Assembly (NCBI GenBank): GCA_964533045.1
Contig: CAZHKT010000007.1
Location: 1-49,821 of the forward strand
Length of the DNA: 49,821 nt
From: JACQNR01 sp964533045
GTDB lineage: Bacteria; Acidobacteriota; Terriglobia; UBA7540
Direction: 5' to 3'
Positions 44,230-49,821 of this stretch are shown here, piece after piece. A program made the position numbers and the translations under genes. The notes below the pieces were generated by a model, which saw only the letters and a program-made list of their open reading frames with translations, had not been told where the DNA came from and did not search any database. Every line of letters starts with the position of its first letter. Position 1 is the first letter of the stretch.

Positions 44230-45345
44230 CTATGGATTTACGCCCGTGACCTGCTTGATGTAGTCAGTCTCCCTGGGATCGAACGGGGTGCCGTCGGGAC
44301 GGAAGATGTCGTGGAACCAGACGGCGGGCTCCGAGGGGTAGGGCTTCAGCCACGAATCCCAGGGATAGATGGTCTGTGACTTCCCCGCCACCAGGCCCCA
44401 GTTGTACGCCGCGATGTGCTCGGCGCGCAGATAGCCGAAGTTGGGGTCGAAGAAGCTGCGCGTCTGACGGTTCATGTATTCGGTGCAGAGCAGCGGTCTT
44501 CCGTAGCGCTTCAGGCTTTCCACCTGGCGCTTGAGGCGCGCAAGTTCCTCATAGTTGTGGAAGGAAATGACGTCGGACTCCTCCAGCATGAACCTGTTGA
44601 TTTCGGAAAGCTTGGCCGGGTCGGACCAGTCGTCGCGCCAGACTCCGGCCGTCAGCGGCTGGGAAGGATTCGCCTGCCGCGCCCACTGGAAAGTCTTGCG
44701 CAGCAGTTCCAGCGCCAGCTTGCCCTTCTGAGGGGATTCCTCCTTGCCGTAGCTGTTGGTGTTGGGATTGTCGGGCTCGTTGAAGACATCCCAGGCGAGC
44801 ACGCGGCGGTCCTGGCCGTAGTACTTCACGATGCCTTTCACGTAGTCTTCCAGCGCGTCCATCTTCTTTGGATCTTCCAGGATTTCACGGCCCGGACTTT
44901 GCAGCCAGCCGGAGTTGTGCACGCCCGGCTTCGGGTCGCGCTGCTTGCCCAGCTTGGGGTAGGGGTCCCAGACGCCGTCGAAGATGACGAACATGATGCG
45001 CATGTGATGCTTGTCGGCAACCTGGAGGAACTGGTCGATGCGCCGGATGAAGCCGTCGCGGTCGTGGTTCCACAGCAGGTCGTGCAGGAAGACGCGCATG
45101 GTGTTGAAGCCCAGTTGCTCGGCCCACCCCAGCTCACGGTCGATGGTGGCGAGGTCGAATGTGTCCGCCTGCCACATTTCGAGCTGGTTGATGGCGGTGC
45201 TGGGCAGAAAGTTCGCGCCGGCCAGGCGGGGCTGCGCCCCGTACCACAGGTGCGCCTTCTCCGCCGTCCAGCGCGACTGCGCCAAGCCCGACACCGCACC
45301 CATGCTCAAGACACAAAACAGGCAAACGGAGATTCGTGTTTTCAT
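44230..45345 (-). CDS. Clan GH-A glycoside hydrolase, secreted (family 5-like)
   Basis: The protein has 371 residues with a signal peptide (ISVCLFCVLSMGAVSGLAQS). It shows the (beta/alpha)8 pattern with LGFNTMRVFLHDLLW (early strand), WDVFNEPDNPNTNS (acid/base Glu, the typical NEP motif after strand 4) and RPLLCTEYMNR (nucleophile Glu after strand 7). Such enzymes hydrolyse beta-linked glycans such as cellulose or mannan; the substrate is not determined. It is on the minus strand with the isomerase and Cys-rich genes upstream. The stop, TAG 44230, is 6 bases from the 10-N gap. Confidence 0.8.
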   Translation of the reverse strand: MKTRISVCLFCVLSMGAVSGLAQSRWTAEKAHLWYGAQPRLAGANFLPSTAINQLEMWQADTFDLATIDRELGWAEQLGFNTMRVFLHDLLWNHDRDGFIRRIDQFLQVADKHHMRIMFVIFDGVWDPYPKLGKQRDPKPGVHNSGWLQSPGREILEDPKKMDALEDYVKGIVKYYGQDRRVLAWDVFNEPDNPNTNSYGKEESPQKGKLALELLRKTFQWARQANPSQPLTAGVWRDDWSDPAKLSEINRFMLEESDVISFHNYEELARLKRQVESLKRYGRPLLCTEYMNRQTRSFFDPNFGYLRAEHIAAYNWGLVAGKSQTIYPWDSWLKPYPSEPAVWFHDIFRPDGTPFDPRETDYIKQVTGVNP

Positions 45346-45415
45346 CGTCGGCTCCCGGTTGATATCCGACTGGCCCGCGGGCGGCCGGTCTGGTCGTCAC
45401 AGTTTCTTGTACTCC

Positions 45416-45970
45416 TCATGCAGTCTGGATTGTGTGAACTCGGAACGCACACTGCTTTCCGCCGCGCAGAATGGATTCCTCCAGTTCCGCCCGGACGGGC
45501 CGTCCCAGAATCATGGAATAAGTCTCTTCCTGCCAGCCCAGCGTGCAATCGCAGAAGGCGGGCGGGGTCAGTTTCTCATCCACCAGCGAGCAAGTGCAAT
45601 GGTTCGACTGGTCCACCACGCGAATGGTTCCTTTCTCCGCGTCGTAGGACGTCTCCTTGGCCCAGCGCTTCTTAATGTCTTCCAGGAACTCGGCCGGACG
45701 CCCCTGGTAGGGGCCGGTAATGTCTACCATCATCCTGGCGCATTCCCGGCCCAGCGAGGCGAAAATCTTCTTTCGCGCCGGCTCGTCGAGATGGGCGTCA
45801 AGAATGCCCACCAGCTTGGCGAAGCGCTGGCGGACGAAGTTCAGCTTCCACTTCAGTTCGTCAACTTCCGGGCTGGCACTCTGCTCGGCGGCGCCGGCCC
45901 ACGTTCCCGAGCCCAGCAGCGAACAGAGACCCATCGAACACAGTGTTTGAAGGAACTCCTCGCGTTTCAT
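45416..45970 (-). CDS. Exported Cys-rich protein, possible ATC hydrolase-like/DUF6144
   Basis: The gene encodes 184 residues from ATG 45970, with GGGAG upstream. KREEFLQTLCSMGLCSLLGSG is a leader-like segment. The second half carries NHCTCSLVDE, FCDCTLGWQEET and a further Cys near the end. The CTC ... CDC ... LGW pattern recalls L-2-amino-thiazoline-4-carboxylic acid hydrolase-like proteins, but this is a weak memory-based match. It lies between the glycosidase and the isomerase genes and may belong to that carbohydrate cluster. Confidence 0.55.
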   Translation of the reverse strand: MKREEFLQTLCSMGLCSLLGSGTWAGAAEQSASPEVDELKWKLNFVRQRFAKLVGILDAHLDEPARKKIFASLGRECARMMVDITGPYQGRPAEFLEDIKKRWAKETSYDAEKGTIRVVDQSNHCTCSLVDEKLTPPAFCDCTLGWQEETYSMILGRPVRAELEESILRGGKQCAFRVHTIQTA

Positions 45971-46042
45971 GTGCAGTCTCCCGTCCATCCGTCCATCCGG
46001 ACGGAGGCGCACTGGCGAGGGATGGGGAAACCCAGTTTCGGG

Positions 46043-46915
46043 CTAAAACCGGACCGACTTCAGGAAATGATAACTCTCCCGGATATTTTCGGGGGCAGAT
46101 TCACTTTCTTCTTCCACGAACCAGTATACTACGCCCGCCTCGAGCGCCGCCGCAAGCGTTTGCGGCCAGTCAATTTGTCCCTGGCCCAGCGCCGTGCTCG
46201 AATTCTCAGGCGGTGGTTCGAAGCCTGTCGGCACGCCTCGCGCCACGTCCTTCAGGTGGGTGAGCTTGAAGCGGCCCGGATACTTCCGGAAGATCTCCGC
46301 CGGCACGAGCCCCACCTTCTGCGGAAAATAGACATCGAGTTCGAAATCGACCACCGCCGGATCCGTATTCTGGATAAAGACATCGAGCGCCGTCGTGCCT
46401 TCAATGGGTTTGAAATCCGCGTCGTGGTTGTGAAAGCCGAAGCGGAATCCCGCGGCGCGAATTCGCTGGCCCCACTGGTTGAATTCGTCCGCCACGCGCC
46501 GGCATCCCTCCACGTCGCTGCGACGCTTCTCGCTCACCCACGGCGTGATGACATACTCGGTTTGGAAGATTTCGGCCTCGCGCAGAATTTCGTCCAACCG
46601 GTCGCGGAAGCGACGGTCGTCGCCCGAATGCATGCCCGTGCATTTCAGCCCCGCGGCATCCAGGCGCCTCTTGAAATCGTCTGGCGTCAGTCCATAGAAA
46701 CCTGCTGTTTCCACGTCCGTATATCCCACCTCGCGAATGAGCCGCAGCGTTCCCGGTACATCCTGCTGGAGCTGCCGCCGCATACTATAAAGCTGAATGC
46801 CGTATGGCCCGGGAAAGGATCGAAGAGGCGATGGGGCAAGCGCGTCCATCTTGGCGCCCGAGGCGGCCAGCGCCGTGGCGCTCAGGGCGCCGAGGAAGTC
46901 ACGTCGGGTGATCAT
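46043..46915 (-). CDS. Tat-exported sugar phosphate isomerase/epimerase (xylose isomerase-like barrel)
   Basis: The 290-residue protein has the Tat leader TRRDFLGALSATALAASG. The AP_endonuc_2 barrel begins GIQLYSMRRQLQQDVPGTL and shows GYTDVETAGFYG, GFRFGFHNHDADF (metal His), VDFELDVYFPQKVG (metal Glu/Asp), KLTHLKDV and YWFVEEE. These proteins interconvert or epimerise free or inositol-like sugars. The start is ATG 46915 with GGAG upstream. A set of exported sugar isomerases next to a GH-A hydrolase suggests extracellular sugar processing. Confidence 0.85.
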   Translation of the reverse strand: MITRRDFLGALSATALAASGAKMDALAPSPLRSFPGPYGIQLYSMRRQLQQDVPGTLRLIREVGYTDVETAGFYGLTPDDFKRRLDAAGLKCTGMHSGDDRRFRDRLDEILREAEIFQTEYVITPWVSEKRRSDVEGCRRVADEFNQWGQRIRAAGFRFGFHNHDADFKPIEGTTALDVFIQNTDPAVVDFELDVYFPQKVGLVPAEIFRKYPGRFKLTHLKDVARGVPTGFEPPPENSSTALGQGQIDWPQTLAAALEAGVVYWFVEEESESAPENIRESYHFLKSVRF

Positions 46916-47233
46916 GGGGTCTCCGCCGTTCGGAGATGGTACGGCGGGATTATCCCACAAGGCACCTCCCTCAAACTATTTCAAATCAAAAAATGAGGCC
47001 CGGCGAGTAGGACCAGTCACGGCGGGTTGACTCATCCAGTCCGCAGAAATTGAGATCACGCCTCATCAACCACGGGGGCGACGGGGAAGGGACGCTCTGC
47101 ACGATGGGGATATCTCCCCGGCAGACGCCGTTCTCACGGGTTGACGGGCGTCTTTGAATTCTGATATATAGCGGCTAGGTTGGGCGGCGCGCGGATCCTA
47201 ACCGACGGCGAAATCTTTTCTAAGGTATTGAAG
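46916..47233 (+). promoter_or_regulatory. Divergent spacer with promoter of the TPR gene
   Basis: This is a 318-bp region between divergent genes. TTGACG (47141-47146) and GATATA/TATATA at 47163-47170 (16-18-base spacer) form a plausible promoter for the gene at 47234. The rest (46940-47130) has no ORF or repeat worth naming. Confidence 0.5.
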
Positions 47234-47908
47234 ATGCGAGTGGTTAGGAAAAAGAAGGCGCTTCGCTCCCGCTCCTCGGCGGCAGGCCGGGTTTCGCGGC
47301 GAGCCACGTCTTCCCGCCGCCGGGCGGCGGCTGCCTCCCGCCGTCATCCCATTCATCCAGTGTCAACTAAATCATTGATAAAGAATAAGATGAATCAGAA
47401 AAGCGCTCAGATGCCGGAACACGGCGCATATTTGGCGGCCGCCGTCAAGGAGTTCGAGACCGCCGTTATCATGTTTCAGAAGCAGAATTACGAACGGGCT
47501 AGGGAGATTTTCGAGAAGTTGCACGCCCGCGGACCCGTCGAGGTGGCCAGCCGTGCGGCGTCCTATCTGAAAATGTGCGAGAAGAGGCTGGCCGCGAGCA
47601 CGCCGACACTGAGGTCGGCGCGCGACTTTTACGATCTGGGCATCGCGCAGTTAAACGCCCGGCAATTGGACGCGGCGCTCGAGAACCTGCAACGAGCCGA
47701 CAAAGCGGCGCCCAACCAGGAACATATTCGTTACGCCCTGGCGGCGGCCTGCGCGTTGCAGGGGAACGCTGACGCGGCGATCGAACACTTGGCGGCAGCG
47801 ATCCAATTGCGCCCGGCGAATCGTTCCCAGGCGGCGCAGGATGAAGACTTCCGGTCGCTCGCCGATGACCCGCGGTTTCAGAAACTCATTCGTCCGGGGG
47901 GAATGTAA
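47234..47908 (+). CDS. TPR protein with Arg/Lys-rich N-terminus
   Basis: The gene encodes 224 residues from ATG 47234 behind AAGG. The first 55 residues are extremely basic (VVRKKKALRSRSSAAGRVSR, then RRATSSRRRAAAASRRH), like histone-H1-type tails, so nucleic acid binding is possible. ATG 47390 is an alternative start that would skip it. The rest is helical with TPR units: AVIMFQKQNYERAREIFEKL, FYDLGIAQLNARQLDAALENL and IRYALAAACALQGNADAAIEHL. It ends LADDPRFQKLIR, a common end of small TPR proteins. It is 58 bp upstream of the YvcK gene. Confidence 0.75.
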   Translation: MRVVRKKKALRSRSSAAGRVSRRATSSRRRAAAASRRHPIHPVSTKSLIKNKMNQKSAQMPEHGAYLAAAVKEFETAVIMFQKQNYERAREIFEKLHARGPVEVASRAASYLKMCEKRLAASTPTLRSARDFYDLGIAQLNARQLDAALENLQRADKAAPNQEHIRYALAAACALQGNADAAIEHLAAAIQLRPANRSQAAQDEDFRSLADDPRFQKLIRPGGM

Positions 47909-47966
47909 GCCTCGAGTCCCGCCTGGCCGCGGCCTGCCCTCGCGCCGGGCCTCATCCTGAAGAATC

Positions 47967-49010
47967 ATGCTGCGAGTCGTCGCCATTGGCGGTGGTACGG
48001 GCCTTTCCTGCCTGCTACGCGGGCTGAAGCAATATGTGCGCGGCGGGGCCCGGGTGGGCGGCGTACCGCCCCAAATCCGCCACCTGACCGCCGTGGTGAC
48101 CGTCACGGACGAGGGCGGCAGTTCCGGCCGTCTGCGTCGCGACCTGCGCATGCTGCCTCCCGGCGACATTCGCAACTGCCTGACCGCGCTGGCGGAAGAC
48201 GAAAAGCTGATGACGCAGCTTTTCCGGTACCGGTTCGCCAGGGGGCATGGGCTCCGAGGGCACAGCCTCGGAAATCTCTTCCTCGCGGCGCTGACCCACC
48301 TGACGCGCGACTTCCACCAGGCGGTGCGCCTTTCGAGCGAGGTGCTGGCGATTCGCGGCGAGATTGTTCCTTCGACGCTGGCCGACGTGCGCTTGAAGGC
48401 GCGACTGCGGGACGGTCGAGTCATTTACGGCGAGTCGAGGATCAGCCGCACCCGGGTTCCCATCCGTCGCCTCCAGATTGTCCCCGCCCGCTGCCGCCCG
48501 TTGCCCGAGACGCTCGCCGCCATCGAGTCCGCCGACTTGATCACGCTGGGTCCTGGCTCGCTCTACACCTCGCTGATCCCCAACCTGCTGGTGCGGGGCA
48601 TTCCCCAGGCCATCCGGCAATCGAAGGCGGTGAAGGTCTTTGTTTGCAATCTGATGACCCAGCCGGGCGAGACGCGCGACTATTCCGCCTCCGCCCATCT
48701 GCGGGCGGTTGCCGACCACGTCGGAGAACCCCTGTTTGATTACGTGGTGCTGAACACCCGACCCCTTTCTCGCCGCCTGGCGCGGCGCTACGAGGCACAG
48801 CGCGCCGGGCCGGTGGCAAACGACCTGGAGGCCGTCAGCGCGCTCGGCGTCCGGCCCGTGTTGGCCAGTCTCCTAGTCGAGGACGGCGTGGCGCGCCACG
48901 ATCCCGGGCGCCTGGCGCGGCTGCTGCTGAAGCTGGCGCGGCAGCGGCGCGAGCGCGGACCGGCGGCCCGCGCCGCCGACCATCCCGATGGCCGCGCCTC
49001 ACAAGCTTGA
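47967..49010 (+). CDS. yvcK: YvcK/CofD-like gluconeogenesis factor
   Basis: The protein has 347 residues. VVAIGGGTGLSCLLRGLKQY (4-23), VTDEGGSSGRLRRDLRMLPPGDIRNCL (about 47-73) and GHSLGNLFLAAL are the UDP-sugar/phosphate-binding motifs of the YvcK family. YvcK proteins bind UDP-GlcNAc and influence carbon partitioning and cell-wall synthesis. The family often lies beside rapZ and whiA; here neither is present. The C-terminal tail after about 310 is a basic, low-complexity stretch. The start is ATG 47967. It is in one line with the TPR gene and carD. Confidence 0.87.
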   Translation: MLRVVAIGGGTGLSCLLRGLKQYVRGGARVGGVPPQIRHLTAVVTVTDEGGSSGRLRRDLRMLPPGDIRNCLTALAEDEKLMTQLFRYRFARGHGLRGHSLGNLFLAALTHLTRDFHQAVRLSSEVLAIRGEIVPSTLADVRLKARLRDGRVIYGESRISRTRVPIRRLQIVPARCRPLPETLAAIESADLITLGPGSLYTSLIPNLLVRGIPQAIRQSKAVKVFVCNLMTQPGETRDYSASAHLRAVADHVGEPLFDYVVLNTRPLSRRLARRYEAQRAGPVANDLEAVSALGVRPVLASLLVEDGVARHDPGRLARLLLKLARQRRERGPAARAADHPDGRASQA

Positions 49011-49035
49011 CTTTTGAACGTTTTTCGATTTAAGC
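49007..49035 (+). promoter_or_regulatory. Possible promoter of carD
   Basis: TTGACT (49007-49012) overlaps the yvcK stop; TTAAGC (49030-49035) follows after 17 bases. The -10 match is weak. Confidence 0.3.
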
Positions 49036-49071
49036 TCAGCTTACATTCGGCATCGACAACTGAGGGGGCTC

Positions 49072-49581
49072 ATGGACTTCCAGATCGGGGATAAGGTCGT
49101 CTATCCGAATCAGGGTGTGGGGATTATTGAACAAGTTTCAAGCTGCAACGTCACCGGCCAGCCGGAAACCTTTTATCTTCTGAAGCTCAATTCCAGCGCC
49201 ATGCGCGTCATGGTGCCGACCAGCAACGTCTCGAACATCGGCCTGCGCCGGGTGACCAAGAGCCGCGAGATCAGCGGCGTCCTGGAATACCTTCAGAAAG
49301 GCCGCTGCCGCTCCGCCTCGGACTGGAAGGACCGCTTCAAGGTAAACTCCGAAAAGATGCGGGCCGGCTCGCTCCTGCAGGTGGCGGAAGTGCTCAAGAG
49401 CCTGCTCATCCTCAACCAGGAGAAGCCCCTCTCCTTCCGCGAGAAGCGCATGCTGGACCGTGCCTGGGCGCTGATGGTGGATGAGGTGGCCGTGGCGCGC
49501 GGCGTGGACCGCCCGAGCGCCGAAGGCCTGCTGGCCAAGACGCTCAGCAAGTCCAACCTGAGACCCCCCCTGCCCAGCTAG
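49072..49581 (+). CDS. carD: CarD-family transcription regulator
   Basis: The protein has 169 residues. The N-terminal RNAP-interacting domain (FQIGDKVVYPNQGVGIIEQV) is of the TRCF-RID/Tudor type. The C-terminal helical domain has VLEYLQKGRCRSASDWKDRFKVNSEKM and LSFREKRMLDRAWALMVDEV, with a Trp near the start of the helix that wedges the -10 region in the mycobacterial homologue. CarD binds RNA polymerase beta and stabilises open complexes at rRNA and other promoters. The ATG 49072 follows GAGGGGG. A tandem of repeats follows the stop. Confidence 0.93.
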   Translation: MDFQIGDKVVYPNQGVGIIEQVSSCNVTGQPETFYLLKLNSSAMRVMVPTSNVSNIGLRRVTKSREISGVLEYLQKGRCRSASDWKDRFKVNSEKMRAGSLLQVAEVLKSLLILNQEKPLSFREKRMLDRAWALMVDEVAVARGVDRPSAEGLLAKTLSKSNLRPPLPS

Positions 49582-49821
49582 TGTGGTCCGTCGCAGATAA
49601 ATATTCCATCGCCCGACGCGTCGTCGCGGCGGCCTTCAGGCCGCCACCACGACGTGTCGCCCTGAAGGGCGACGCTACGTCCCGCTCGGCCCAAACCACG
49701 GAGGAGACCACGAAGGACATCCGCCGTTGTAAAGAACCGTTAGACGCACCACACTCGCCCGATGCGTCGTAGCGGCGGCCTTCAGGCCGCCACCACGACG
49801 TGTCGCCCTGAAGGGCGACGC
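49581..49821. repeat. Dispersed repeat, tandem arrangement
   Basis: Bases 49581-49745 repeat 924-1091 with few differences. Then the hairpin part GCGGCGGCCTTCAGGCCGCC starts again at about 49772, so the unit is about 145 bp long and continues past the window end. Confidence 0.9.

Noticed and set aside
44205..44274. Duplicated CAGTCTCCCT around the 10-N gap as a transposon target duplication
   Set aside because: One copy abuts the Ns and the other is inside the glycosidase gene; a scaffolding overlap is the simpler explanation.

Overview
The window looks like a chromosomal segment of a high-GC member of the Acidobacteriota. Supporting signs are a VWFA-related protein of the acidobacterial type, a CRTAC1-like FG-GAP/UnbV protein beside a multiheme cytochrome-TPR protein, CarD and YvcK, and many short palindromic repeats built on GCGGCGGCCTTCAGGCCGCC or GCGGGCTAAAGCCCGCCGC. 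Two N runs (100 N and 10 N) show that it is a scaffold, probably a draft or metagenome assembly. All three stop codons are used normally, so the code is standard apart from one selenocysteine UGA.

Layout. Positions 1-800 hold the 3' end of 23S rRNA, a 5S rRNA and its terminator. From 1 to 4 kb there are repeats and small hypothetical genes. From 4 to 10.5 kb come a ClpP-fold serine protease with a small partner gene, glutaryl-CoA dehydrogenase, a selenocysteine-containing selD with an apparent SECIS hairpin, a GNAT and a VWFA protein. From 10.7 to 18.7 kb come an MFS transporter, a PLP decarboxylase, mtnA, an ADP-forming acyl-CoA synthetase fused to GNAT, and a GYD protein. From 19 to 27.5 kb come a PilZ/zinc-ribbon protein, a large secreted protein gene that is broken or phase-variable (a TTCC tract at the start and two in-frame stops), a secretin-N-like protein, aldA, an AAA ATPase, and a secreted two-domain gene frameshifted at a G8 tract.

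From 27.5 to 39 kb come the UnbV/multiheme cytochrome pair, two tandem Tat-exported aldo/keto reductases, endonuclease V, pyrR, and a PdxA-type dehydrogenase coupled to a DUF1537 sugar-acid kinase. From 39 to 44 kb come an SpoIIE-type phosphatase operon, msrA, an SDR/DinB pair, a zinc-ribbon peptide and a PilZ protein. From 44 to 47 kb is a small carbohydrate cluster (clan GH-A hydrolase, Cys-rich secreted protein, Tat sugar isomerase). From 47 to 49.6 kb are TPR, yvcK and carD, followed by a repeat that also occurs near the left end.

The most notable observations are the UGA-encoded selenocysteine of SelD with an ideal bacterial SECIS hairpin, two simple-sequence tracts that would switch secreted proteins on or off, and dispersed repeats that enter genes: they supply the last residues and stop codons of two genes and an in-frame insert in mtnA. 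I see no CRISPR array, tRNA gene, prophage or insertion sequence.
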